Below are positions 51,847-60,908 of a stretch of 64,000 nucleotides of DNA, one piece after another. The stretch comes from Allobosea psychrotolerans (GTDB lineage Bacteria > Pseudomonadota > Alphaproteobacteria > Rhizobiales > Beijerinckiaceae). Each line of letters opens with the position of its first letter. Positions within the stretch are counted from its first letter, which is position 1. Made by a program: the position numbers and the translations under genes. The stretch covers positions 1 through 64,000 of the forward strand of contig NZ_PQFZ01000015.1 of assembly GCF_002917105.1 (NCBI RefSeq). The letters are read 5' to 3'. The notes beneath the pieces are model-generated. The model was not told the DNA's origin. It worked only from the letters and a program-made list of their open reading frames with translations, and did not search any database.

Positions 51847-52302
51847 ATGCCGGATGCCTCGCCTCTACAGGAGGACACCACCCGGCGTATCGCCGACAGC
51901 TTTGCCAAACAGGCCTTCATGACCACGCTCGGGGCGCGGCTGCTGCATGTGCGCCCCGGCGAGATCGAGATCGACTTGCCGGTCTCGGCGCATCTGACCC
52001 AGCAGCACGGCTTCGTCCATGCCGGTGCGGTCGCGAGCATCGCCGATTCCGCCGCAGGCTATGCGGCTTTGACGACGATGCCGGCGGGGGTGGGCGTGCT
52101 GACGGCCGAGTTCAAGATCAACCTGCTGGCGCCTGCCGCCGGCGAGCGCCTGCTTGCCAAGGGCAAGGTGATCAAGGCCGGGCGCACCTTGACGCTCGCC
52201 ATGGCCGAGGTCTTCGCGATCTCGGGCGGCCCCCCCAAGCTCTGCGCCATGCTGACCGCGACCTGCATGGCGATCACCGGACGCGAGGGCGTGTCCGACT
52301 AG
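51847..52302 (+). CDS. PaaI-family hotdog-fold thioesterase
   Basis: The 151-residue protein has the hotdog core QQHGFVHAGAVASIADSAAGYAALT with the conserved HGFVHAG region, followed by VLTAEFKINLLAPA and GRTLTLAMAEV. Such enzymes hydrolyse acyl- or aryl-CoA thioesters in the cytoplasm. It starts 12 bases after dusA. The substrate is unknown. Confidence 0.88.
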   Translation: MPDASPLQEDTTRRIADSFAKQAFMTTLGARLLHVRPGEIEIDLPVSAHLTQQHGFVHAGAVASIADSAAGYAALTTMPAGVGVLTAEFKINLLAPAAGERLLAKGKVIKAGRTLTLAMAEVFAISGGPPKLCAMLTATCMAITGREGVSD

Positions 52303-52488
52303 AGTCGTTTCTGAATCAGTTTGATCGGAAACTGCTCTATCTCCTTGTTTCAATGCGCTTTCTTCACGCGAGCCGACGCCCGTTTCGCTCGAAAACGCTC
52401 TGCAGCAGCGTTTGAATCAATGTGATCGAAAACCGCTCAAGCTCTTTGTTCTAAAACGCTTTTTCTCCTGAGCCGGCGTCCGCTTCGA
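52300..52488. repeat. Two tandem ~95-base repeat units
   Basis: Unit A (52300-52400) and unit B (52401-52488) share the layout tgaatca-tgatcgaaa-ctgctc, ctttgttt, cgctttttc and gagccg-cg-cccgctt. An inverted relative occurs at 35060-35163. The first unit overlaps the thioesterase stop codon. Each unit can form local hairpins. Confidence 0.7.
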
Positions 52489-52519
52489 GGGGAGCTGACA
52501 TCAGGATCTTCGTGGCCAC

Positions 52520-53035
52520 CTAAGCTTGTGCCCGTACAAACTGCGCCAGGTTGGCCCTGACGACGAGGTGATGAAACGGCCTGATCAGGTTGAGATAGGT
52601 GAAGCCCAAGGCATTGTGAGTGTGCACGACGGTTGTCGCGATGAGCTGCGTGCCGGCTGGAGACTTGCGACGGAGCAGCGACAGTCGGAAGTCCAGGTGC
52701 CGATCATCCTCACCCAGCACAATTTCGTCCTGGCCTTCCCATTGCACCGGGAAGAAGTCCACGCGTTCGGTGTCGGCTCTGGACGCTCGGACCTCGCCGG
52801 AGGTTTTGACGCCGAAGGGCGTCACCATGGCGTCGCGCACCGCGACCAGTGCCTTGATCCACGCCGGTTGATCGCCGACCGTCCGGGTCGCCAGCACGCG
52901 CATGCTGTCCTGTTTCGACGAACTCAGATCGATGCTGTAGCTGTCGAGCAGGCTGGCATTCTCGTACCAGCTTGCAACGACGCTTTCGGGTGGCGGCGTG
53001 GTCCGGCGCACCGGTGCTTGGCGTTCTAAAGACAT
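52520..53035 (-). CDS. DUF2867 family protein
   Basis: A 171-residue protein with the DUF2867 pattern: DSYSIDLSS, VGDQPAWIKALVAVRDAMVTPFGVKT, DRHLDFRLSLL and TTVVHTHNALGFTYLNLIRPFHHLVVRA at the C-terminus. The function is unknown. It lies between a repeat block and a transposase fragment, with a clean start at 53035. Confidence 0.8.
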   Translation of the reverse strand: MSLERQAPVRRTTPPPESVVASWYENASLLDSYSIDLSSSKQDSMRVLATRTVGDQPAWIKALVAVRDAMVTPFGVKTSGEVRASRADTERVDFFPVQWEGQDEIVLGEDDRHLDFRLSLLRRKSPAGTQLIATTVVHTHNALGFTYLNLIRPFHHLVVRANLAQFVRAQA

Positions 53036-53100
53036 GCCGAAAGCTCGATTCTGGCAGCATTTGCGGCAGCTGACCGGCCACTAGCGCTGAGGAAGTCCAT

Positions 53101-53245
53101 GCCTTCGAACGACGCCGGCCGGGACCGATATGATAGTGCGCGCGAGCGCTCTACACGTGATGTATCCGATGAGGAATACGCCCTGATAGAGCCGTTGTTG
53201 CCGCAGCCCAGGCGGCCCGGTCGCAAGGCTCATGATGGATCTTGA
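53101..53245 (+). pseudogene. IS5-family transposase N-terminal fragment
   Basis: The plus-strand frame ending at 53245 reads DVSDEEYALIEPLLPQPRRPGRK, the classic N-terminal motif of IS5-type transposases, then stops after a few unrelated residues. The rest of the transposase is absent. It is a second IS5 scar in the window, distinct from the one at 35221-35425. Confidence 0.7.
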
Positions 53246-53260
53246 TGGCGAGACAGGCGC

Positions 53261-54466
53261 TCAGCGCTTCTGATTGTAGACGTCGAGGCAGACCGCACCC
53301 AGCAGGACGAGGCCCTTGATCACCTGCTGATAGTCGATACCGATGCCCAGGATCGACATGCCGTTGTTCATCACGCCCATGATCAGCGCGCCGATCACCG
53401 CTCCCGAGACGCGCCCGACCCCGCCATAGGCCGAGGCGCCGCCGATGAAGCAGGCGGCGATCACGTCGAGCTCGAAGCCCAGCCCCGCCTTCGGGGTCGC
53501 CGTGTTGAGCCGGGCCGCGAAGACGAGGCCGGCGAGCGCTGCGAGAACGCCCATATTCACGAAGGTCAGGAAGGTCAGCCATTCCGTGCGCACGCCCGAA
53601 AGCTTGGCGGCGCGCGCATTGCCGCCGACCGCATAGATCTGCCGGCCGATGCTGGTGCGCGTCGTCACGAAGGCATAGAGCGCGATCAGCACCCCCATCA
53701 CCACGAGCACGTTCGGCAGGCCGCGATAGGAGGCGATGAGATAGGTCGCGTAGAGGATGATCGCGGCGAAGGCGAGGTTCTTGGCGATGAAGAAACCCTG
53801 CGGCTCGAGCGGGATGCAATGGCTCTGCTGGCGCATGCGGCTCTTGAGATTGAGCACCACGAGCAGGATCGCGAGCGCGGCCCCGATCGCCAGCGAGGTC
53901 GGGTAGAGCGCGCCTGCCTCGGGCATCAGCTCGGGGATGAAGCCCGAGGACAGCTTCTGGAAGGTCGCCGGGAACGGCCCCAGCGACTGGCCCTGCAGGA
54001 TCGCCAGCGCCAGCCCCTTGAAGACGAGCATGCCGGCAAGCGTCACGATGAAGGAGGGGATCTTGAAATAGGCGACCCAATAGCCTTGCGCCGCGCCGAT
54101 CAGCGCGCCCAGCGCCAGGCAGATCAGCGCGGCGGGCACGAAATGCATCTCGTAGCGCACCATCAGCACGGCGGCGACCGCGCCGACCGCGCCCGCCACC
54201 GAACCGACCGACAGGTCGATATGGCCGGTGACGATGACGAGCAGCATCCCCAGAGCCATGATGACGATGAAGCTGTTCTGAAGCACGAGATTGGTCAGGT
54301 TCAGCGGCCGCAGCAGCGTGCCCCCGGTCACGACCTGGAAGAACAGCATGATCGCCACCAGCGACATCAGCATGCCGTAGTCGCGCAGGCCCGTCTTGAG
54401 GTGGTTGCCGGCCGGACGCGCCGGTGCTTCGCTTGAGGTCTTGCCGCTCAAGGTTTCGCCGCTCAT
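53261..54466 (-). CDS. gguB: Multiple-sugar ABC transporter permease GguB
   Basis: A 401-residue permease of the ribose/xylose (BPD_transp_2) class with about ten helices. ALGMLLVIVTGHIDLSVGSVAG, NARAAKLSGVRTEWLTF (ATPase contact) and FIGGASAYGGVGRVSGAVIGAL are signature segments. It overlaps gguA by 4 bases. With ChvE and GguA it imports galactose, arabinose, glucose and similar monosaccharides. Confidence 0.92.
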   Translation of the reverse strand: MSGETLSGKTSSEAPARPAGNHLKTGLRDYGMLMSLVAIMLFFQVVTGGTLLRPLNLTNLVLQNSFIVIMALGMLLVIVTGHIDLSVGSVAGAVGAVAAVLMVRYEMHFVPAALICLALGALIGAAQGYWVAYFKIPSFIVTLAGMLVFKGLALAILQGQSLGPFPATFQKLSSGFIPELMPEAGALYPTSLAIGAALAILLVVLNLKSRMRQQSHCIPLEPQGFFIAKNLAFAAIILYATYLIASYRGLPNVLVVMGVLIALYAFVTTRTSIGRQIYAVGGNARAAKLSGVRTEWLTFLTFVNMGVLAALAGLVFAARLNTATPKAGLGFELDVIAACFIGGASAYGGVGRVSGAVIGALIMGVMNNGMSILGIGIDYQQVIKGLVLLGAVCLDVYNQKR

Positions 54467-56028
54467 GCTCTGGCCTCCCCGTTGCGCATGATGGCGCGCA
54501 TGATTTTTTCCTGGCTTGCATCCTGCGCGGAGAATTCGCCGACGAAGGCGCCCTCGTTCATCACGCAGATGCGGTCGCAGATGCCCAGCAGTTCCGGCAT
54601 TTCCGACGAGATCACGATGACGCCGCGTCCGGAATCCGCCAGCTGGTTGATGATGCAGTAGATTTCATATTTGGCGCCGATGTCGATGCCGCGTGTCGGC
54701 TCGTCCAGGATCAGCACCTTGGGCTCGGTGAAGAGCCATTTCGACAGCACGACCTTCTGCTGGTTGCCGCCCGAAAGCTGGCCGGTCTCCTGGTAGACGC
54801 TGGCGCTGCGGATGCCCATGCGCGAGCGATAGCCCGTCGCCACCTTGAGCTCGGCCATGTCGTCGATGACGCCGCCTGGAGCCACCGCCGGCAGGTTGGC
54901 CAGCGTCATGTTCTTGCGGATGTCCTCGGCCAGGATCAGCCCGAGCTCCTTGCGGTCTTCGGTGACATAGGCGAGCCCGGCAGTGACGGCGCGCCGCACG
55001 GTGGAGAGATCGACCTCGCGACCCTCCAGCCTGGCGCGGCCGCTGATATGGCGCCCATAGGAGCGGCCAAACACGCTCATCGCGAATTCGGTCCGGCCTG
55101 CGCCCATCAACCCGGCGATGCCGACGATCTCGCCGCGCCGGACCTGGAAATCCACGCCCTTGATCACGCGCCGCCCGGGATCCTGCGGGTGGAACACCGT
55201 CCAGTCCTCGACCTCGAAGATCACCTCGCCGATCTTCTCTTGGCCTATCTTCTCTTGGCCAATCTTGGGCTCGCGCTTGGGATAGCGATGCTCGAGATCG
55301 CGATCGACCATGCTGCGGATGATGCGGTCCTCCTCGACCGGGCCGGCGCGGCAGTCGAGCGTGTCGACGGTGCGCCCGTCGCGCAGCACGGTGATATGGT
55401 CGGCGACGCGCGCGACCTCGTTGAGCTTGTGCGAGATCAGGATCGAGGAGATGCCCTGCGCCCGCAGCTCGACCAGGAGATCGAGCAGCGCCTCGCTGTC
55501 GCGCTCGTTGAGGCTCGCGGTCGGCTCGTCCAGGATCAGCAGCCGGACATCCTTGGACAGCGCCTTGGCGATCTCGACGAGCTGCTGCTTGCCGACGCCG
55601 AGATCGATGACACGGGTGTCGGGCGCCTCGTTCAGGCCGACCTTGGCCAGCAGCGCCAGGGCGCCGCGATAGACCGCTCCCTGGTCGATCACCCCGAACC
55701 GCGTGGGCGGGTTGGCCAGATAGATGTTCTCGGCGATGGAGAGGAGCGGGATCAGCGCCAGCTCCTGATGGATGATGATGATGCCGAGCGCCTCGGATTC
55801 GGTGATGTCGCGGAAGCGCCGCTCCTCGCCATCGAAGACGATGGCCCCGTCATAGGAGCCGTGCGGGTAGACGCCGCTCAGCACCTTCATCAGGGTCGAT
55901 TTGCCGGCGCCGTTCTCGCCTACGACGGCGTGGATTTCGCCGGGTTCGACCGAGAACGAGACGTCGCTCAGGGCCTTGACGCCCGCGAAGGCCTTGCTGA
56001 TGCCGCGCATGGCCAGGATCGGATTCAT
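54463..56028 (-). CDS. gguA: Multiple-sugar ABC transporter ATP-binding protein GguA
   Basis: The 521-residue protein has two fused ABC domains. The first has Walker A VGENGAGKST (about 37-46) and Walker B LLILDEPTASL; the second has a modified Walker A (GLMGAGRTEF) and the signature LSGGNQQKVVLSKWL. This is the usual RbsA/MglA/GguA arrangement. A short duplicated IGQEKIGQEKIGE stretch lies between the domains (about 260), a small tandem duplication. Confidence 0.93.
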   Translation of the reverse strand: MNPILAMRGISKAFAGVKALSDVSFSVEPGEIHAVVGENGAGKSTLMKVLSGVYPHGSYDGAIVFDGEERRFRDITESEALGIIIIHQELALIPLLSIAENIYLANPPTRFGVIDQGAVYRGALALLAKVGLNEAPDTRVIDLGVGKQQLVEIAKALSKDVRLLILDEPTASLNERDSEALLDLLVELRAQGISSILISHKLNEVARVADHITVLRDGRTVDTLDCRAGPVEEDRIIRSMVDRDLEHRYPKREPKIGQEKIGQEKIGEVIFEVEDWTVFHPQDPGRRVIKGVDFQVRRGEIVGIAGLMGAGRTEFAMSVFGRSYGRHISGRARLEGREVDLSTVRRAVTAGLAYVTEDRKELGLILAEDIRKNMTLANLPAVAPGGVIDDMAELKVATGYRSRMGIRSASVYQETGQLSGGNQQKVVLSKWLFTEPKVLILDEPTRGIDIGAKYEIYCIINQLADSGRGVIVISSEMPELLGICDRICVMNEGAFVGEFSAQDASQEKIMRAIMRNGEARA

Positions 56029-56059
56029 TTGATCTGCTCCGCGACCGGATGGATCGACG

Positions 56060-56200
56060 GCCCCGCCTAGAGCCGGATGATGTCAGATGGGATCACCAAG
56101 TGATGCCATCTGACATCTGAATCCGTCTCTCATTCAAAAGTGAGAGCAGGATCTATGCGAAAAACCGGTTCCCACTTTTTCGCATCCTGCTCTTGGGCGG
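56060..56200. repeat. Hairpin-rich dispersed repeat between gguA and chvE
   Basis: A near-perfect hairpin (56079-56090 with 56106-56117, extended by an inner 5-bp stem), a CTCTCA/TGAGAG hairpin around 56126-56146 and a TGCGAAAAA/TTTTTCGCA pair near 56156-56184 occupy the gap. The last part, with gcatcctgctct, resembles the 18019-18113 element. It may weaken expression of the permease and ATPase relative to chvE. Confidence 0.7.
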
Positions 56201-56221
56201 GGCCGCGCGCGAGGGGCGGCG

Positions 56222-57289
56222 TTACTTGATCTGCCCGGCCTTGTAGTAGCCCGAGGCGATCAGGATCGCTTCCCAGTTCGACTTGTCGACCGCGACCGGG
56301 GTGAGCAGGTAGGACGGCACGGTCTTGCGGCCATTGCTGTAGGTCTTGGTGTCGTTGACCGGCACCTCCTTGCCGCTGAGCATGGCATCGACCATGTCGG
56401 CGGTGACCTTGGCGAGCTCGCGGGTGTCCTTGAAGATGGTCGAATACTGTTCGCCGGCGAGGATCGACTTGACCGAGGGAACCTCCGCGTCCTGGCCCGA
56501 AACCAGCGGCATCTTCATCGAGCCCGAACCGTAGCCGACGCCCTTCAGCGACGACAGGATGCCGATCGAGATGCCGTCATAGGGCGAGAGCACGGCGTCG
56601 ATGCGCTTGTTGTTGTAGAAGGCGCTGAGCAGGTTATCCATGCGCGCCTGGGCGGTTGCGCCGTCCCAGCGCAGGGTCGAGACCTTGTCCATGCCCATCT
56701 GGCCGCTCGCCACCACGAGCTGCTTGGAGTCGATGAAGGGCTTCAGCACCGACATCGCACCGTCATAGAAGAAATACGCGTTGTTGTCGTCCGGCGAGCC
56801 GCCGAAGAGCTCGATGTTGAACGGCCCCTTCGCCTCCGGCAGGCCAAGGCCCTTCACCAGCGTCTGCGCCTGCAGGACCCCGACTTTGAAGTTGTCGAAG
56901 GTCGCATAATAATCGACATTCGGTGAGTTCCGGATCAGGCGGTCATAGGCGATCACCTTGGTGCCGGCGGCGGCCGCCTGCTGCAGGATGTCGGACAAGG
57001 TGGTGCCGTCGATGGCGGCGATCACCAGGACCTTCGCCCCCTTGGTGACCATGTTCTCGATCTGCGAGAGCTGGTTGGGGATCTCGTCCTCGGCATATTG
57101 CAGATCGGTATTGTAGCCGCGTTCCTTCAGCACCTTCACGATGTTGTCGCCATCGGCGATCCAGCGGGCGGATGATTTCGTCGGCATGGCGATGCCGACG
57201 GTGGGCTTGGATTGCGCCAGCGCCGGCCCGGCAAAGGCAAGCGCGCCCAGCGCGAGAGCGGATAGAAGCTTGGTGATCCCGGATGTCAT
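56222..57289 (-). CDS. chvE: Sugar-binding protein ChvE
   Basis: A 355-residue periplasmic galactose/arabinose/glucose-binding protein. It has a Sec signal (residues 1-25, PALAQ), then the type-1 periplasmic binding fold: VGIAMPTKSSARWIADGDNIV, VIAYDRLIRNSPNVDYYATFDN, and LSPYDGISIGILSSLKGVG. In plant-associated relatives ChvE also signals sugar presence to a kinase. It is the first gene of the importer, downstream of the lactonase. Confidence 0.93.
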   Translation of the reverse strand: MTSGITKLLSALALGALAFAGPALAQSKPTVGIAMPTKSSARWIADGDNIVKVLKERGYNTDLQYAEDEIPNQLSQIENMVTKGAKVLVIAAIDGTTLSDILQQAAAAGTKVIAYDRLIRNSPNVDYYATFDNFKVGVLQAQTLVKGLGLPEAKGPFNIELFGGSPDDNNAYFFYDGAMSVLKPFIDSKQLVVASGQMGMDKVSTLRWDGATAQARMDNLLSAFYNNKRIDAVLSPYDGISIGILSSLKGVGYGSGSMKMPLVSGQDAEVPSVKSILAGEQYSTIFKDTRELAKVTADMVDAMLSGKEVPVNDTKTYSNGRKTVPSYLLTPVAVDKSNWEAILIASGYYKAGQIK

Positions 57290-57380
57290 CGTTTTCTCCC
57301 TTGGTAGAATATTTGCTTGGTTGACTATTCGGCTGAACGTTCATCGCCGCCTGCAAGCGGTCTTGGTTGAGATGAGACTG

Positions 57381-58283
57381 TCAGTGCGCTCCCAGCCTGA
57401 CCCGCGGCTCCGCCTTTCCGACCGCGCCGGGGCTGAACAGGAATGTCGCGCCACCCAGCGGATCGGCGGCGCGGGCTGCTTCATCCTGTCCCTCCCAGGC
57501 GCTGGTGACCAGCAGGCGGTCGAAGGCCCGCCCGACGAAGACCGGGCAGCTCGGCTGGCGTGCCGGCACGGCCAGGCTGCGGACGGTCTCGCCCTGATCG
57601 GTGAGGACATCGATGCGCGCCCCGCCCCAGCGGGCGATCCAGATCAGTCCCTCGCGATCGATCACGGCGCCGTCGAGCCCTTTGCCGTCGTCGGACAGGG
57701 CAAGCGAGGAGGGCGCCTCGCGCGGCAGCCCCGTCACGGGGTCGAGCGCCACGCGGTAAAGTTCGTTCTGCGCCGTGTCGGCGAAAAACCCTTGCCGGCC
57801 GTCGGCCGAGAAGCAGATCGCGTTGGGGATCGTCAGCCCGGAAAACAGCAGCACGACCTCGCCACCCGACAGCGCATAGATCGAGGCGGCGCCGGCCTTG
57901 GCGCTCTTGCTCATCATGCTGAACCAGAACGCCCCGCCGGGATGCGCGCGCGCATCATTGGAGCGTGTCGCGTGGTCATCCGCCTCGACGGCGCGAAACG
58001 GCGTCATGGCGCCGTCCCGGCGTGAACGCAGATGCAGCCCGCTCTCGGTCGAGACGATCTGGCGCTCGTCATCGACCATGGCCAGCGCCGAGGCCATCAG
58101 CGGGAGATCGTGGCAGGTCACGCCGCCGGTTCCCAGATCAGCCTCGAACAGCTTGCGCTCCAGAATGTCGAACCAGAACGCCGCGTCGGTCGCAGCGTCA
58201 TAGGCGGGCCCTTCGCCGAGATGGCAGCGTGTTTCTCCGAGCAGCACGGGAGCGGGCAGGGCGGCCGGCGTCGCGCTCACCAT
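57381..58283 (-). CDS. SMP-30/LRE lactonase, probable L-arabinono/galactonolactonase
   Basis: A 300-residue six-bladed propeller: CHLGEGPAYDAATDAAFWFDILERKLFE at the start with the metal Glu, NDARAHPGGAFWFSMMSK with a metal Asn, and TIPNAICFSADGRQGFFADTAQNELYR with the metal Asn/Asp. It hydrolyses the aldonolactone made by the upstream dehydrogenase, with which it overlaps by 7 bases. Confidence 0.88.
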   Translation of the reverse strand: MVSATPAALPAPVLLGETRCHLGEGPAYDAATDAAFWFDILERKLFEADLGTGGVTCHDLPLMASALAMVDDERQIVSTESGLHLRSRRDGAMTPFRAVEADDHATRSNDARAHPGGAFWFSMMSKSAKAGAASIYALSGGEVVLLFSGLTIPNAICFSADGRQGFFADTAQNELYRVALDPVTGLPREAPSSLALSDDGKGLDGAVIDREGLIWIARWGGARIDVLTDQGETVRSLAVPARQPSCPVFVGRAFDRLLVTSAWEGQDEAARAADPLGGATFLFSPGAVGKAEPRVRLGAH

Positions 58284-59203
58284 GTGAACGCCTCCATGCT
58301 GCGACGCTGCCCGAGCAGGAACGCGTCGGCCACGAGTTGCAGGGGCGCCAGATCGACATCGCTCTCGCGCCTGCCGACAAGATCAATGAGGCGGCGGTAG
58401 AGCGCCGGATACTCCGCCTCCGGCTCGTCGACGAGCGGGCGGCCGTCATGGTCGAGCTTCGCGCCTCCGGCTGACAGCATCAGCGTTCCGCCTTCCGTCT
58501 CGATGCGCATGTCCCAGCTTTGCGATCCTGCCTGCAGGAAATCGAATTCCGCCCGGATCGGCAAGCCGGCCTCGTCGGCAAGATCGAGCTCGGCTGCGAT
58601 CGGCACCGCGCGATTGGCGGGGAAGGCGAGCCCGGCACCCTGCAGAAAGACCGGGCGCGGCAGGATGCGGGTCAGGATCGACAGCGCGTTGATCCCGGGA
58701 TCGAACACGCCGAGCCCGCCGGCCTCGAAGATCCAGTCCTGACCGGGATGCCAGACCCGCACATCCTCGCGCCAGTCGATCTTGACCGACAAGGGCCGGT
58801 TCGCCGCGAGGAAGGCGCGGGCCGGCTCGACCGCCGGCGCAAAGCGGGAATGCCAGGTGGCAAAGAGCGTCAGGCCCTTGTCGCGCGCCATGGCGATCAG
58901 CGGAGCAAGCTCGCTGACGGTCGCGCCGGGCGGCTTCTCCAGCATGACATGCTTGCCGGCCGCCAGGGCCAGCGCCGCCTGGGCTCGCCGCACCTGCGGC
59001 GGCGTGCACAGCGCCACCGCATCGACCGCGACATCGGAGGCAAACAGCGCCTCGAGGGTCTCGAAACAGGGCACGCCGTCCAGCCGCGCATTGCGGCTGA
59101 CGACGGCCGCGATCGCGATCTCGGGCAGGCCCGCCACCGCGGGCAAATGCTGGTCGCGGGCGATCTTGCCCAATCCGACGATGGCGAGGCGCAGCATGCT
59201 CAT
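58277..59203 (-). CDS. L-arabinose/D-galactose 1-dehydrogenase (Gfo/Idh/MocA family)
   Basis: A 308-residue enzyme with the Rossmann loop VGLGKIARDQHLPAV, then MLEKPPGATVSEL containing the catalytic Lys of the EKP motif, and WREDVRVWHPGQDWIFEAGGLGVFDPGINALSI. The last segment closely follows the L-arabinose 1-dehydrogenase of the non-phosphorylative pathway known from Azospirillum. It oxidises the sugar to the lactone with NAD(P)+. It overlaps the dehydratase gene by 4 bases. Confidence 0.87.
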   Translation of the reverse strand: MSMLRLAIVGLGKIARDQHLPAVAGLPEIAIAAVVSRNARLDGVPCFETLEALFASDVAVDAVALCTPPQVRRAQAALALAAGKHVMLEKPPGATVSELAPLIAMARDKGLTLFATWHSRFAPAVEPARAFLAANRPLSVKIDWREDVRVWHPGQDWIFEAGGLGVFDPGINALSILTRILPRPVFLQGAGLAFPANRAVPIAAELDLADEAGLPIRAEFDFLQAGSQSWDMRIETEGGTLMLSAGGAKLDHDGRPLVDEPEAEYPALYRRLIDLVGRRESDVDLAPLQLVADAFLLGQRRSMEAFTW

Positions 59204-60126
59204 TTGCTCCAGCGCAGAACCGCGGCGTCGAGGCTTTTGGCGATCTCGATCAGCCCGGCCTGCGTCTTGGGATGAGGCAGTTCGAGCGGATGGCGCAAGG
59301 CGGCCGAGCCGATGATCCCGCCCTCCTTCATCAGGATCTTCGCCGCCGACAGGCCGGTCTGGCGGTTCTCGTAATTGATCAGCGGCAGCCAGCGCGCATA
59401 GGCGGCCATGGCCTCATTGCGGCGCCCGGCGAAGTAGGGATCGACGATCTGGCGGATGCCGTCGGGATAGCCTCCGCCGGTCATCGCGCCGGTCGCGCCC
59501 GCATCGAGATCGGCCATCAGCGTGATCGCCTCCTCGCCGTCCCAGGGGCCTTCGATCGTCTCGCTGCCGAGTTCGAGCAGCGTGCGCAGCTTGGCCGCGG
59601 CCTGGGCGACCTCGATCTTGAAATAGGAGACGTTCTCGATCTCGCGGGCGAGCTTCGCCAGGAAGGCGGGCGAGAGCGGCGTGCCGGCCACCGGCGCGTC
59701 CTGGATCATGATCGGGATCGAGATCGCATCCGAGACGCGACGGAAGAAGGCTTCGATCGCCGCCTCGCCGACCCGGAAGGTCGCGCCATGATAGGGCGGC
59801 ATGATCATCACCATGGCCGCGCCTTTGTCCTGTGCGCGGCGCGAACGCTCGGCGCAGACCGCGCTGCCGAAATGCGTCGTCGTCACGATGACCGGCACCC
59901 GGCCCGCGACATGGTCGAGCGCCAGATCCATCACCATGTCGCGCTCGGCATCGGTCAGCACGAACTGCTCGGAGAAGTTCGCAAGGATGCACAGCCCGTC
60001 CGAGCCGGCCTCGATCATGAAGTCCAGGCAGCGGCGCTGGCCCTCGGGATCGAGCGTGCCGTCATCGTGGAAGATGGTCGGCACGACGGGGAAGACGCCG
60101 CGATAGGGTCTGGTCGCTGCAGGCAT
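59200..60126 (-). CDS. araD: L-2-keto-3-deoxyarabonate dehydratase (DHDPS family)
   Basis: The 308-residue class I aldolase-fold protein has YFKIEVAQAAAKL with the Schiff-base Lys and an N-terminus PYRGVFPVVPTIFHDDGTLDPEGQRR. ILANFSEQF, MPPYHGATFRV and IEGPWDGEEAITLMADL follow the Azospirillum dehydratase pattern rather than dihydrodipicolinate synthase. The product is 2-oxoglutarate semialdehyde. No aldonate dehydratase or semialdehyde dehydrogenase gene is in the window. The start at 60126 is the first that fits the family. Confidence 0.82.
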   Translation of the reverse strand: MPAATRPYRGVFPVVPTIFHDDGTLDPEGQRRCLDFMIEAGSDGLCILANFSEQFVLTDAERDMVMDLALDHVAGRVPVIVTTTHFGSAVCAERSRRAQDKGAAMVMIMPPYHGATFRVGEAAIEAFFRRVSDAISIPIMIQDAPVAGTPLSPAFLAKLAREIENVSYFKIEVAQAAAKLRTLLELGSETIEGPWDGEEAITLMADLDAGATGAMTGGGYPDGIRQIVDPYFAGRRNEAMAAYARWLPLINYENRQTGLSAAKILMKEGGIIGSAALRHPLELPHPKTQAGLIEIAKSLDAAVLRWSK

Positions 60127-60134
60127 GGCGGTGC

Positions 60135-60908
60135 TCAATCCTTGTCTGGGAGAAGGCGGGAAGGGGCGATGAGACGATGCGACCCGGGGAGCCGCTCGGA
60201 GGGTTCGCTGCGCGCCGCGCCGTGGCGGCGCAATCCGTTGAAGATGACCCCCACCATGGCCTCGGCTGCACCCTCGACGTCGCGGGCAGCGATAGCGTCG
60301 ACGATCTTCCGATGCGTCATGATGACGATGTCGCGCTCGGGTTCCTCGACCGGCGCGCTCAGCAGGAAGGACGCCCGCAGTGCAACGTCGATGACGCCGC
60401 CGACCGAGCGCATGAACGGATTGCCCGAGGCATTTGCGACGGCGACATGGAGCGCGAGATCGGCATTGGCGAAGGCCACGGAATCGGACGGCTCGCGCTG
60501 CATCGCGGCCAGATCGGCCTCGGTTCTGCGCTCGGCGGCCAGGGCCGCCGCACGAGGCTCGACCGCCAGCCGGATTTCGGCGAGATCGTCCAGGAAGCGG
60601 CGGTCTATGCCGGCCTGAAGATGCCAGGCGAGCAGGTCGCTGTCGAACATGTTCCAGGCGGCGCGCTCGCGCACCACCGTGCCGACCCGCGCCTTGGTGG
60701 TAAGCAGGCCCTTGGCGACGAGCGTCTTGACGCTTTCGCGCAGCACGGGGCGCGAGACGCCGAAGCGCAGCATCAGCTCGGCATCGCCGGCGAGCTTGGA
60801 GCCTTCCTTGGCGCGGCCGGCGATGATGTCGATCGCGATCATCCGCGCCACCTCGGCGTGGTTGGAGTGCTCCCGCCGCTCGGGAACCGCGACGATTCCG
60901 GGTTTCAT
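60135..60908 (-). CDS. GntR-family (FadR/FCD) regulator of the arabinose/galactose operon
   Basis: The 257-residue regulator has a winged helix (GDAELMLRFGVSRPVLRESVKTLVAKGLLTT) and an FCD domain with metal ligands around FANADLALHVAVANAS and MTHRKIVDAI. It lies 8 bases upstream of the dehydratase gene and within the operon it probably controls. Its N-terminus overlaps the tail of the permease remnant by 4 bases. Confidence 0.9.
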   Translation of the reverse strand: MKPGIVAVPERREHSNHAEVARMIAIDIIAGRAKEGSKLAGDAELMLRFGVSRPVLRESVKTLVAKGLLTTKARVGTVVRERAAWNMFDSDLLAWHLQAGIDRRFLDDLAEIRLAVEPRAAALAAERRTEADLAAMQREPSDSVAFANADLALHVAVANASGNPFMRSVGGVIDVALRASFLLSAPVEEPERDIVIMTHRKIVDAIAARDVEGAAEAMVGVIFNGLRRHGAARSEPSERLPGSHRLIAPSRLLPDKD

